Positions 1 through 14,900 of a stretch of 64,000 nucleotides of DNA are shown here, one piece after another. The translations under genes and the position numbers were made by a program. The stretch's first letter is position 1. Each line of letters begins with the position of its first letter. This DNA comes from Branchipolynoe longqiensis (Eukaryota; Annelida; Polychaeta; Phyllodocida; Polynoidae). The stretch is taken from the NCBI GenBank assembly GCA_030323885.1, contig CM059196.1, positions 37,116,481 through 37,180,480 of the forward strand, written 5' to 3'. The notes under the pieces are model-generated. The model did no database searches. It saw only the letters and a list, made by a program, of their open reading frames with translations, and was not told the DNA's origin.

Positions 1-203
1 CTCCTCCATCGATATCCTCTCTGAAAACCAGTACCGCCCTTTCTGGGTGAGCTACCATGGGGGCAACATTACGGCTGGACGCGGTGAGCTCGGCAGGTAC
101 CATGAAATCTCACACTACGACTCCAAAGCATTACCCCGATATGTCACCGCATTCACATCCTCTGATGAATGCCCAGGAAGCTGGGACATTGACCAAAGAA
201 TTG
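1..203 (+). CDS. Exon 1: unit 1, C-terminal half
   Basis: Codons start at base 2. The exon encodes the end of unit 1 with YRPFWVSY and the closing GSWDIDQRI, then donor gtaagt at 204 (phase 1). The unit lacks the FW-proximal Cys, having Glu there. The exon begins at or left of the window edge. Confidence 0.9.
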
Positions 204-3200
204 GTAAGTTCTAGCTGTTCATGTAATTTAATTTGCCTTGGTCATTGACCATAGTGTTGGTGAGTTTGGTTCCCGGTCGATTCAAAACAATAACTTAAAT
301 TGATATTTGTCACTTCCTAGCCTGGCATTCGGCATTAATAGGATAGGGCAAGGACTGCTTAACTCAATGTCAGGATAACGTGACTGAGTGGGATATTGGA
401 TTTTGGCGGCAACGGCTTGATTTCTCAGTGGGGAAGCACTATAAAATCGCCATGAGTGCGCACTGTCATGATATGAACTTAGATGTTGCCAGAATGTAAA
501 ACTCCAACAACAAACCAACCATTCGCCTTCATGGAACCTGTCTCGGGTCTTGCTTGTGTCTGTTAACATAAATTAATCAAATAAATAACCATGTTTACCT
601 GTTCTCCTACCCCCTCATTGTTCATTTTGCTGAGTCCTGTCATCCTTATAGGTGACGTCATCCAGGTTCATACCAAAGGACACCACTTGTATAACGAAAT
701 ACACATCATGACCATGGACACCTATTATTTCACTTTTGAGGTGGGCTGAGCTACTATTTACCCCTTACACTATAGGATTTATTGTCATTCTGACTGTATT
801 CATAGAGAATGTAAAATGCTTGTTTTATTGAATGATGCCTCTAAAGTGCATTAATTTTTATCATAGACTATTGGACGTCAAACATATGGTCATTTTGACA
901 TATTTCTTTGGAGGAAACCCGCTGCCATATAGGCTACTCTTTCCGATAAGCAGCAAGGGGCCTTTTATTCACCCTTTCCCACAGACAGGACAGCACATAC
1001 CACACAGCCTTTAATGAACCAGTTGTGGAGCACTGGTTGGAACGGAAAATAGTCCAAACTGCAAATGGGTCAACTAAGCAGGATCAATCGGATGACCCAC
1101 ACCTTCATAGGTGGACACTCTACTGCATAGACAATGAATGCTACATGGGTAGCTGTGCAGAAAAATAGACAGAACATACACTACATGCATAATTCACAAC
1201 ATGGAAGAGCCCAGTAGTATAAAAGTGCTTTTTATATTTCTTTTTCACTTAAAGTTGCATGGTCCAATGAAATATATATATTTTTCAAAACCAAACACTT
1301 ATCTACATTTGATCCTATATGTCCAACTTAAATATTGGTGCATTAACTATAGTGATTTGGGATTGCATACACAGAATAATCAGTGAATTTACTGCCTTGT
1401 CCGCCTTGGACGTTTACTTTAGGAAGGCCATAAGGAAGGGAGACCACAAACGAATTAGGTCAATCTCGTGACCTGATTAGTTGTGCCTTCATTCCCAGTA
1501 CCATATATGGCTTTAGTCAGGTTCCAGGACATAAATCATTTAGACGGAAGTCTGAAGTCACCCCCACCCAACCACCCACAGCTGGGTCAGTTGTGTACCC
1601 ACTCCCCCCGCCCCCCTAACCACACACTGACACCACCTTCTAGCCTTCCGCCCATACACACACCCCTCCCTCACACATACCCCACACACACTCGCCATTA
1701 ACTCCCCCCTCCCCCAAAACACAATCACCGGGCACTGTGTGTGAGGGGGGGAGGGGGGGGGGGAGGGGAGGAGTAGCAGATGCCACTTTATTAGGGGACC
1801 AGCCTACCTACACATTACTGGGTCAACTCACATCACATGACCATTGTGTGATGGCAATCTGGGGCATAGCTACACGACTTTTGGCAAGCTTGCTGAAAGT
1901 ATTTTGGGTTCTTTCAGTTCCAATTGCTCTAAAACTAGCCATTTTCCATCAAAGTTACTTCAGAATAATGAATATGAGGTTATATTTATCAACCTGATAT
2001 ATTTCTCTAAAACATAATGGGAAAATTCAAAAGCCATCGGACTATCCAACTTTAAAGGTTCAATTTTGATCTCTGCCCAGGTCTGACTCTTGACACCCGC
2101 GCCACTTTTTGGCGCATCCGCACATCCTACAGACTCGAGTTGAATAAACGAACACGTTATCCATGCTCGGGGTGGAATAAATGGTGGCTTAATCCAAAAC
2201 TTTTTCTTTAAAAAAAATAATAACCGATATATCTACAGCAAAATAGGATTTAACGTATTTTTTGATTGCATAGTTTAGAGTCATATTTCCATTTCATTGA
2301 TCTATTTTTTTTTTTTAAACATTAAAAAGCACATAAGACTTGTATTGCTACAGGACGGTACCAGCACAAATGTGATGTCATCGCTCCTAGCCAACCCCAG
2401 CCAAGACCTGGGTTACTGGGGTCGGGTTGTTTTGCACACGGCACGTGTATTTTTTTACTCCACTCGCGGTGTTCGATTTGAAATTCTAGCAACTCGGGTG
2501 ACCCGAGTCACCCGGTGTTGCAGTTTCCACGGCACACCAGTTTGCGAGGGACACATCCATTCAAATGCATTGTCAATGGCCGTGAGCAAATCTTCATACA
2601 GAAGAAGTGAAATATCTCTACAACCACACAACCTAGAAACAAATCCCTTGGTACACCTATGTGTACCAAAAAGATTCTATTAAATTGATAAGGGTAGGGT
2701 TCTGGATTTCTATTAATTTTGAATAAAACTAATGTGTTGCACTGCGCATACCATCAAACTCAAGGCATTGTCAATGGTCGTGAGCAATCTTCATACAGAA
2801 AATACAGCAAAAGTGAAATATCTCTAAAACCACACCACGTAGAAACAAATCGCTTGGTACACATATAGAAAACATCTTTACCAAAAACATTATATTAAAT
2901 TTATAAGGTTAGTGACGATGCTGTTCGATTTTGACGCTTGCACAGAAGCGATGTGTCCCTCGCAAACTGATGTGCCGCTGAAACTGCAACACCGGGTCAT
3001 GTTAATCGAATACGGCCTTCGTGTCTGACGGAAGTCGTGCTGGATGAAACTGCTAGGTGGCGTTGGGGAGGTGGCCATTGCTGCGCAATGGGTGCATGGC
3101 AAACCACTAGATGGCATATGCGTTTGTTTAGGGTTTTCCATGCTGTGACAGATCCAACCTTTACTAGATGGCATCGTGTCCCTCTTGTTACTCATGCTAC

Positions 3201-4744
3201 TCATCCACTAACAATTTATTTCCATAAATACTCATTATTACGAGTATGTTATTGCATATTACATTTCAGTGGGATGATATCGCTGTCTGGCAGCATTATA
3301 AAGCCACTGTGAGTGTGCACTGTTGCAAATCGATTCCCATCCTGATATGACATCAGATTTTACTAGGGCGTAAAACCCCAATGTAATCAATACAGCTTAC
3401 ATAGAGTCAGGCAACGGACCGGTGTTTTCCAACACTAGGATATTCCAGTGATATCTTGTCGCAGCAGCCCCACAACCAGTTTCTATCACATTGATTACTC
3501 AAATATTGTATTTCAAACTAACGCTCTATTTTCAGGTGAAGGCATCTCACAGCGCCCACATCGCCTTGTCTGGTGTGCCAACTATAACGCATGTCGAGAC
3601 ATGGGAGATTGGCCTGCAAACTGGCATCAGCCATAACAAAAACTACATCCGTGACAAATTAATTGGTGGTGCAGATATAGCAAAGAGCACCAAAGGTAAC
3701 CTTTTGGACAAGACGACGTATAGAACCTTCTGGATCTCATGGGCTAACAAGGTGAGTCAGCAATGATGCGATAATAACACTGAAAGGAAAAATAATTTTG
3801 TGGGTTATTAAAAATATCCTAATTATTAAGTCACAATCTGACAAAAATTACTTCGAACTAACCAGAACTTGAATGACATGGAATGAAATAGATATATATA
3901 TGGAATAATATGCTAGACAGAATATTAGTTGTAGTAGTCCGTTCATGAGGCTCACCACCCCGCGGTGGCATCAAGGACTGCACTGCCCACTGTTGCCCGC
4001 CTATAGCGACAGGTGGCAGCAAGCTAGCTGGAGGATGTGTCCCTGGGCGGACCGGACACCTACTGCGACTGGCTAGCAGCTCCCCCAACCTTGAGAGGTT
4101 AACTGTGACTTGGCTCGTCAGGGGACGGGTCACTTGGTTCTGTGATGCGACAGTGGGCAGAGGATAGGAAATAAACCTTGGAAGCATACGTTTCTTCTTC
4201 TCATCTTTTCTCCATGTTGCGTCGAATAGCAGACATGGGGGAACTGACCATACATGGCCCATCACATAATGAATGCCGAAGTGGTGCTTAGTGGCACGTT
4301 GTCTATGGTGATATCCATTGCAGTGCCCCATTACTTACCCTATCTGATAAAATCATTATTGGACTGGCTCCCCCTAATATCAAGCATATTATTGTTTCAG
4401 CGGATTGCGATAGGCGAAGGGCTGATTACTGGACAGAAAGAGTTGATGGGTGCAAGCGTCGAAGACATCCCAGACTTCGCCTCTGTGGCATTTAGCACTG
4501 CACTTGGCATTCCCGCAGACTGGCTGTTCAAGGTTGAAGATGCTCTCAAGGAAGGTGAGTAGTGTTATTATTAACTCTTTGTATCATGAGGTATCTGTAC
4601 AGGTGTATCATTAGGTATGTGTACAGGTGTATCACTAGGTATCTGTACATGTGTATCAATACTATCATTAGGTATATGTACAGGTGTATCCTTAGGTATG
4701 TATACAGGTGTATCCTTAGGTATGTATACAGGTGTATCATTAGG

Positions 4745-4778
<34 letters not shown>

Positions 4779-5942
4779 TGTCCACTGAGTCAGTTCAATA
4801 AGAGACAAGTGACAATGGGTGCGGAATTCAGACGCTTAAATCTATAGACACTTTCGTTAGATGGCTTGGGGGAGGCTCGATAAAACTGTCAGCGTGTTAG
4901 TGCGTCTTGCCTGCTTCAGAGTAGAACGCTCAGAGCATGGATGACGTCAGCTCTATGAAGCCGCTAGGTGGCGAAGGCACTGCGGCAATGCTAAGTTAGA
5001 TAAGATTTCGGAAGATGGCGCCATGAGTCTCGTCGTAGGAACGACGTGTTAGTGTCTGGGTTGTCCACAAGGTGGCGATGGATGTCGATAAATAGTTAAG
5101 TAGTGGTAGCTTTATGGTAGGTGGCGCCACTAAGCATCCATAGTTACGTGGTGGTTATGCGCCGATCCCGTATGCTCAATTACCCATGTGACGGACAACA
5201 TGAACAATGTGACTGGGTGGGTAACTGGGTCATGGTGCTGGAGGGCTGGTCTCCCATTAGGACATCACTATAAAATGAGTGCGCACTGTCAGAAGTCGGT
5301 ACTCATCCTGATATACACTTCGATGTTACCCAGAAAAATTCCTGGTCGCGAACGTCAGTGTTGAGCGTCCGTAGTTAGGAAACCTGGTGGTGGTGGCGCC
5401 AGTGGTCACGTGGGAGCGGGGTACTCGATACAACAAATATTGGTAACAAGTAGAATAGTAGTAATTATAACTCCCTTCCATGCGTTTATACTCGCATAAT
5501 GCTTATACATCATATATAGCTATACATAGTTGAACTTATGTCATTGAACCGATGCATATGGCGGAGGTTTAAGTGGTAAAGTACATGCAACCTACATGTA
5601 TCAACTTATAATCAGTTTATATTATGTTCTAAAACGCCATATACAGTTCATATGTATATGTATATGCTACCGTAGAGCTACCAGGAAATTCTTTTTTAAA
5701 CACATGTGATCGGGACCAAGTAAGCGGCAGTCAAACAGGGTTCGACTCTCCAGAGCCCTTGGATGCCACATGTTATATAATTTAGGTGTGACCCCCCCCC
5801 CCCCTAGCAGCTTGGTCGAGAATTAAAATCACTCTTCATAATATTTGAGAGGTTGTAGGGTGGTGTCTAATAAATTGGTCATTTGTGGGAGTGGGTTCCA
5901 CAAGTAATCAACAAGCTAAGATTAAGCCCACTTCAGATATAT

Positions 5943-5999
<57 letters not shown>

Positions 6000-8900
6000 A
6001 AGGCCGACTACAGTACAAATGAAAGACAAACATTGAAGGTGGGTTCAGATAAATATATTCTCTGGCATAGGGAATATAGAAAGAAAAAAACCTCGGCGCA
6101 AGTGAACATATGGGCACACCATTAGGGACGAAGGGGGCTGGTGGTGGTGACACCGGTCCCAGCAGTGTAGGCCTAGTAGGATGCAGGTATCGCCAGCAAA
6201 TATATATAGTAATAAGAATATAATAATATAATTACTTTCCATGCCTTTATACTTGCATAATACTTATATATCACATATATATATATAATGATTATATATA
6301 ATGTCGCATTGCGGGATAGAAGTGATACTATATAGGCCTTATACTGATATGTATGTATACATATATTGACAAAGTTTTCTTGCTTAAAGTCATTATATAT
6401 GGTCTTTTCCATTGCAGATAAAGATGAGCCTAGTTTTAAACAGAAAGGTAAGTGAACAGTTGCGTTATAATTCTTGTAGCCATTTAAAAACTTTGTGTTA
6501 TTTGGATCTTCTGTGACGCAACACAAACATGACATAGGAGGATGAGAACGATAAACTTAATACTCCTTCTATGAGGTAATATATATTTAATAAGTGTGTT
6601 GGATAGCGAGGATCCAATCTAGGCAAGTGTGGGTTTTTTTTCCCGTATGTTATGCTTTCATCAGACAAGAACCAACAAACTGCCAAAGAAGGAAAATAAA
6701 AGAGTTTCTAGGATTTGTTTAGTTTTTTCTTTTGGGAGATAAAGTCGTACTAAAAATTAGTGTAATTTTACTTTAAATGATCCGATAAATACGTTTGTAC
6801 AATCACTGATGACATCGTGAAGGGAAACTATGCACAACGACCTATCTTTAGAGGGTAAATTTCCTTTTTTAAACCAAGTTAATTTAGGTAATTTTTAGTC
6901 ACGCTTCTTTTGTGTCACCTTTAAAACTTTAAACTGGTTAAATCACTTTAATTTCAGAGGTTGCTTCAATAACATGTAATTATTTGTTGTTTGTTTATAA
7001 TTGACCCATGCTTATATATTTATTTGTCGCGAATCAAACTAATCATGTACATCTTCATTTTCTTTTCAGATGAAACATATCTTATTAAGACAGATGGATC
7101 GGGCAAATTTAAATCTCACCGCTGGTCCATATCTAAGAGTTACTTCATGTTTGACGTAATCGCCAAATCCGATGCACAGATCCTGCTTGAAGAAACGCCC
7201 GGAGACATGATCACCGGTGCCTACCTGATCCACATAGGTTCTGAGAACAACATGAAAACCGCCATCAATGATCTATCTAACATTAATAGGAAAATCATAG
7301 TGGATACGCCAAATATTCTGAATGGAACTGAACCAAAGGCATTCTGGGTAGAATGGACGACAAACTCAATCACAGTTGGCACAGGCACCGTACATGGGCT
7401 CAATATATTAGCGACATTAACCGGAAGCATGCCCCAGAAATTCAATGAGATGGCGGTTACTACAAGTAGTGACCGGGACGGTTTCTGGACGGTGGCTAAA
7501 TCTGAAGGTATGTTCTTTTGCTCAACTCTCATGTTTCAAAGCAATTTTTACAAAGACGTGGAAAACCTTTGATAATGAGTAACCAATTCCAAGCACTCTA
7601 TAATTATACAAGAGTCTCATTAGTTGCATGTGTTCATTGAATGTCTATATAATGTTCACAACGCATTCACTATGGTGATATCTGTTGTGATTCCCAGTGG
7701 CCTGCTCGATCCGATAAAACTGATATCAGACTGGCTGGTCTTATATATCCACTGTTGGTGTTATAACACATCTGGTTATTTGTTAATATTAAAGCGCCAT
7801 AGAACAATGAAAACATCAAATTTTCAAAAACCAAAACAATTATCTAGATTTGATTCTACATTTCTAACTTAGATACTGGTGCACTTATTAAACACTTGTC
7901 ACCACATAAAAGGGAATACTGAGGCAATCAAATAGAACCTGTTACTGCAGAAGCCTATGGTGTCAGAGTTTTGGCATGCCTGCCAAAATTAATGTTGCAT
8001 GGTTGCACTTCAAATATCTCTAAAGTTAGCCGTTTGAAATAAAAGTCACTTCAAACTAAAGTAAGATAGATTATAAGGATCAACCTAGTATATTTATCTC
8101 AGAAAATGACAGAAACTTCAATTTAAAGTTGCAAAGTCTGATGGTTTTGAGTTTATGTCATTTTCTAATGTTTGAAAGTTAAAGTCATTTAAGAAACACG
8201 TTATCGCCCTAATATCAGGTTTCAGTCCTAGAATTCGGAAAACCTACTAACCTTGGTTGATGACCATTTCAGAGGTCCTCGGACGTTGAGTTCCATATCG
8301 AGCAATAACTGTTCAATATATGCTATCTAATATCCCCAATGTGTACAAGCAACAACAATAGAAAGCAACAGTATTACATCGTCATTCAGTATTAGCAGAG
8401 CATGTCTTGTATGGCTGACACCATCTATGTATTTGTTACTGCCCAGTATTGTCAGGGTATGACCTGTATGGCAGGCTTCAGCTATTTATTTGTTACTGCC
8501 CAGTATTGTCAGGGTATGACCTGTATGGCAGACTTCAGCTATGTATTTGTTACTGCCCAGTATTGTCAGCGTATGACCTGTATGACAGGCTTCAGCTAGG
8601 TATTTGTTACTGCCCACCCAGTATTGTCAGCGTATGACCTGTATGGCAGGCTTCAGCTAGGTATTTGTTAGTGCCCAGTATTCTCAGTGCATGTCTTGTA
8701 TGGCTGACACCATCTATGTATTCGTTACTGCCCAGTATTCTCAAAGCATGTCTTGCATGGCTGACACCATCTATGTATTCGTTACTGCCCAGTGTTCTCA
8801 GAGCATTTCTTGTATGGCTGACACCATCTATGTATTGGTTACTGCCCAGGATTCTCAGAGCATGTCTTGTATGGCTGACCCCATCTATGTATTCGTTACT

Positions 8901-11900
8901 GCCCAGTATTCTCAGAGTATGTCTTGTATGGCAGGCTTCAGCTATGTATTGGTTACTGCCCAATATTCTCAGTGCAAGACCTGTATTAGTGATGCCACTT
9001 ATGTATTCGCTACTGCCCAGTAGAAAGAATGACACCATTGAGGTTTTACCTGTTTACCTAGAATTTAGTTTTCCTTAACAACATTTTTTAAGATTATAAG
9101 CTTTTAAATTCATGTCTCTTTTGACACATAATTGATTGTATGCTTTTACATTCTGTGTCAAAACAGATTGATTGATTGGTGGTTGCTTTATGATGTGTTT
9201 GCAGCATAGGCCATATTCATGGTGAGAAATGTTTGTTTTTTGTTCAAACCATCCCTTTTACATGTAAAAGCAGACAATCAATTGTGTGCTAATAGACACT
9301 CACTAAATTAAAAAGCTCACAATTATATATTTGTGGCCAAGGGAAACAAATTCCCGTACAAAAAAAAAAGTTTGATTAATAATTGATAGAATTTATGTAG
9401 TAAACTATATGAGGTGGTACAGACCAGCTGCAGTGTAAAAACAATGGTTGAATAATAATAACACAACAGAATACAAATTGAACACTTCTCTCCGTGAATA
9501 TGGCCTTTGCTCCCGACATGGCATGAAGCAACCACCAATCAATCACTCAAAACTGCCTAGTATTCTATGCGCATCCACTGCATTCTACTACCACCTATCT
9601 AGTCCCTACTGCCCATTATTCTGAATGCTGCATGGCTGGTGCACAACTACCTACAACAACGACCTACAATAACTACCTACAACAACCTACAATAGCTACC
9701 TACAATAACTACCTCCTACAACTACCTACAACAACTACCTACAACAACTACCTACAATAACTACCTACAACAACTACCTAAATCAACTACCTACAACAAC
9801 TACCTACAACAACTACCTACAACAACTACCTACAATAACTACCTACAACAACTACCTACAATAAATACCTGCAATAACTACATATAATAACTACCTACAA
9901 CAACTACCTACAATAACTACCTACAACAACTACATAAACCAACTACCTACAATTACTACCTACAACAGCTACCTAAGCCAACTACCTACAACAACTACCT
10001 ACAACAACTACCTACAACAACTACCTAAACCAACTACCTACAACAACTACCTACAATAAATACCTACAGTAATTACCTACAACAGCTACCTACAACAACT
10101 ACCTACAATAGCTACATAATATAACTACCTCCAACTACCTACTACACCTACCTACAACAACTACCTACTATAACTACCTACAACAACTACCTACAATAAC
10201 TACCTACAACAACTATATTCAACAACTACATACAACTACATACAATAACTACCTACAACAACTACATACATTAACTACCTACAACAACTACCTTCCACAA
10301 CTACCTACAACAACTACCTACAACACCTACCTACAACTACTGATTACAACTACCTACTATAACTACCTACTATAACTACCTACAACAACTACCTACAATA
10401 ACTACCTACAACAACTATATACAACAACTACATACAACTACATACAATAACTACCTACAACAACTACATACATTAAGTACCTACAACAACTACCTTCCAC
10501 AACTACCCACTACAACTACCTACACCAACTACCTACAACAACTACCTACCACAACTACCTACATCAACTACATACAACAACTACATACAACAACTACCTA
10601 TTACAACTACCTATTACAACTACCTACTACAATTACATATTACAACTACCTACTACAATTACCTACACCTACCTACAACAACTACCTATTACAACTACCG
10701 ACTACAACTACCTACAATAACTACCTACTACAACTACCTATAATAACTACCTACAACAATTACCTACTACGACTACCTACTACTGCGGAACTTACCTTGG
10801 TCAGCCTTTTCTCAATACACCACCATTTTGTATTGTTAATAGGTCACGTGTTCAAATTTACCACCCCTGACACTGGAAAGTACTGGGAGGTGTGGAGGAC
10901 AACGGAAACTAAAAACTACATCGTTTTCAAGGTACCTACTAATTGTGTTCCCTGATGCTGTGTGTATTGTGATGGACTCTGACCTACTCTGCTTGAGGGA
11001 TTAAGAATAATACTGACATTGTTTCAAATCCCAGGGCACCCCCGGGTTTATTCTGCCGAGATCAGAATAGAATTGACCTGTCAGTGCTCATCCGAGTAGC
11101 ATTTAACCTCCCTCGGGGGGTGGCTGTTGGTGATTGGTGGAACAGTCCACTTTAGGGACTGTGTTTGCTAGCTTGCTCCCACCTGTTTGTAAAGTCGACG
11201 GCTGGCGGTGTGAGTGGTGTGGACAAGCTAATGAGAAATCAATACAGGTAATGAAGGAAAGTAGATAAAGAGTGAAAGGTATGAGAGTGACACTCTCTCA
11301 TTTATTACTTGTATAGCTTTTAGAATCCAAGATGGTGGTGATCACATGATCCAATCTTCCAATCCTTAACAAGCATTCTTCTAACCACCAATGAGGGTTC
11401 AATAGCCCTGTCACCAAGGCATGGTTAGGTCTGTCTCTGGGGCAGAGATCCATAAATAACTCTAGAGGGGAGGGGGTATGTGAGGCAACTTCTCCAAAGA
11501 CTATCCATCTAAGAAGTGATACTCTTCCTCTATACTATTTTACTATACAATTTCTATACTTAATGAGCAATAGTTTACCAACTACACATATCCCTCATAT
11601 GCCTTTGGTTCTATTTATTACCATTTACCATATTATAGACAAGTTGCAATTTATTATACTAGAGTTCATATATCCCATATCTCATAATATCGGAAAATTT
11701 TACATGTTGCCATCGCTAAGCAACAGGGTTCAGCATAGTTACCACTGCCACTGTATGGTAATGGGGCTCATTGCAGACTACTACACTATTGATGTATCTA
11801 GAATGACAGGTATCGGCTGGTATTGTACAACTGAGTTGTTTTCATTGTGGCATTCAGAAATATGCTTGTTCTGAGATACCACACTGGGTTACATTAATTG

Positions 11901-14900
11901 TGTAAATTCAGCCGTCGGCCTCTGAGAGTGTGTGTGGGTCAGACTGCAACAATTCAGATGACCCGGCCTGCTTTTCGGAAGGTGATCAGGGGCGTAGCTA
12001 GACCTTTAACGATGTCTGCTCCTAATTTCGGCAGGGGGTTTAGGGGGCCGCTTAAGCTTAAGCTGGCAGATTTTACGCATTTTAGACTTGAGTTTTCGAC
12101 ACTCCGGACTACTACATGCCTCCTCTCTCTCTCTCTCTCTCTCTTTATTATTTTTTAATTTAATTTTTTTTGGACAAAACGATGTGGACGTTTTGGCGTA
12201 CACGCATATGCCTAGCTACGCCCCTGGTGATTAACTAATTAAATAAAAAAAGTTATTATTCCCGAAACAATCTTTTCATATTATGCCTAACTATCGGATG
12301 AGACAGAAGGTGATTGACTAATGAGATAAAAAAATTATTATTCCCTAAACAATCTTTTCTTTTTTTGCCTAATTAGCGGATGGGACAGCGGGAGATTAAC
12401 TAATGAAATAAAATATTAATTATTTCCGAAACAATGTTTTCTTATTATGTTTAATTATTGGATGGGACAGAGGGTGATTGACTGATGAAATAAAATATTA
12501 ATTATTCCAGAAACAATCTTTTCTTATTATGCCTAATTATCCTGTGCTTAAAAAGAAAATGTGTACATCAATTGCAACTATCCATTCTTCGAAGAACCGG
12601 ACGCGGTGTTCGAGTCGGTAGAGTGCAGGCTTCCCGTGCGGAAGGTCAGGAGCTCGAATCCCAGCCGAGTCAAACCAATGACTTATCAAATTGGTACTTG
12701 TCACTACCTAGCCTGGTGCTCAGCATTAATAGGATAGGACAAGGACTGCTTAGCACAGTGTGTTAGTCACGATGTGATTATGTAGGATATCGGGTCATGG
12801 TCCCCGCGGCTTGGTCTCCCAGTGGGGCAGCACTATAATCGCCATGAATTCACACTGTCACAAGTCGGAACCCGTCTTGATATGACTGTAGATGTTGCTA
12901 GGACGTAAAACAACAAAGAAACAAAGCTCTTCAAAGATGAGTAATTAATAGTTTTTTTTATTTGCCATCACAAAGATTAATTTCACTTCCTTCTTGCTCT
13001 CAGGTGGCCGCCTGTAACGACGCTAATATCCTCTTGAGTCCTGGCTTTGACGAGGTTCATGACACGTATGAGGTGACAATAGGTGCGAAGAAAAACACCT
13101 ACACCTACATCCGGTAAGTGTGAAGGTGGAATTCCATGCTACCATCTCCAAAAATCTGCAGAATGTAAGCAAAAAAAGTTTAATCACCCCCGCTTCTTTT
13201 TTTTATGGATATGTGCAATAAATTCTTTCACATTTATATCCTGATGGTATTAGCTCAACTTATTATACTGTTGGTCTTGGCTCAACCTTACATTATCCTA
13301 TTGATATTATATATTAGCTCAATCTTACATTATTCACATCGGTACTAACTCAACCATATATTATCCTGTTGGTACTAGCTCAACCTTACATTATCCTTTT
13401 CGTACTGACTCAACTTTACATTATCCTGTTGGTACGAGCTCAACTATACATTATCCTAACTCAGGTTAGGCTATTTTATTGGTACTAGCTCAAATTACAT
13501 TATCCTGTTGGAGTGAGCTCAACCATACATGATCATGGCAATAGCTCAACCATACATTATCCTTTTGGTTCTGATTCAACCTGACATTATTCTGGTGCGA
13601 GCTCAACATTATATTATCCTTTTGCTAGTACTAGTAGTAGCTCAAGTTACAGTACCTTGTTGGTATTAGCTCAATCTTACATTGTCCTGTTGGTATTAAC
13701 TCAAATTACAGCATCTTGATATTAGCTCAAATTACAATATATTGTTGGTATTAGCTCAATCTTACACTATCCTATTGCTGCAAGCTCAACCGTTACATTA
13801 TCCTATTATCATGTTGGTGTGAGCTCAACCTAATATTATCCTGTTAATACTAACTCAACCTTACATTATCCGATTAGTGATAGTTCAATCCTTTCATTAT
13901 CCGGTTAGTAATAGCTCAACCCTTACATTATCCTGTTAGTATTAGTTCAACCCTTACATGAACTTGTTGGTGTGAGCTTAACTTTACATTATCCTGTTGG
14001 TATTAACTCAACCCTTACATGATCCTGTTAATACTAACTCAACCCTTAGATTACCCTGTTATTATTAGCTCAACCCTTACATGATCCTCTTAATACTAAC
14101 TCAACCTTACATTATCCTGTTAGTATTAGTTCAACCCTTACATGAACTTGTTGCTGTGAGCTTAACTTTACATTATCCTGTTGGTATTAACTCAACCCTT
14201 ACATGATCCTGTTAATACTAACTCAACCCTTACATTACCCTGTTATTATTAGCTCAACCCTTACATGATCCTCTTAATACTAACTCAACCTTACATTATC
14301 CTGTTAGTTTTAGCTCAACCCTTACATGATCCTATTGGTGTTGCCAGGCCTTGCCGGGGGTGCCCTCCTCTGGTCAGCGCGACAACACATGATATCCTCA
14401 TCTGTGGCCGAATGCAGGCGTTCTGGATCCGCTGGGACCAAGGCATTGAAGTAGGTCAACCAGCCTGCGAGGTCAACACTACCAGGCCACATGAGTTGAG
14501 CACCCGCTTCCTGTGGTTCGTTGATTGTTGGAGTTTTACGTCCTGGCAACATCTAAGGTCATATCAGGACGGGTACCGACTTGTGACAGTGCACACTGAT
14601 GGCGGCTTTATAGTGCTTCCCTACTGGGAGACCCAGCCACCAGCACCATGACCTGATATCCTACTCAGTCACATTATCCTGACACTGAGCCAACCAGTCC
14701 TAGCCCTATCCTTATAATGCTGAGCACCAGGCTAGGAAGTGGCAAGTATCAATGTTTAAATCATTCGTTTGACTCGATCATTGGATTGACTTGACTATGG
14801 TTTGAATCCATGGATTCGAATTCTACGATCTACCAAAGCGGGAGGCAGATGCTCAACTCGTTCGGCCATCCCCGCCTGGTGCCCCGCAGCACTGTCACAA

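Larger units (their letters stand above)
741..3535 (+). other. Intron 2: repeat-filled, no gene
   Basis: It holds an inverted SINE-C fragment, a split MITE-1, C/G-rich low-complexity DNA at about 1590-1770, a full MITE-2 and a SINE-A fragment at about 3270-3385. I see no coding exon. Confidence 0.6.

Noticed and set aside
4546..4847. Open frames rich in Tyr, Ile and Cys on both strands
   Set aside because: They are translations of the 24-bp minisatellite and TA tract.
8402..9078. Frames of 62-143 codons with a 19-residue repeat
   Set aside because: They come from the 57-bp minisatellite within an intron; no splice context and open in opposite strands alike.
13245..14337. CRISPR-like regularly spaced repeats
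   Set aside because: The units are head-to-tail minisatellite repeats without unique spacers, in a spliced animal gene.
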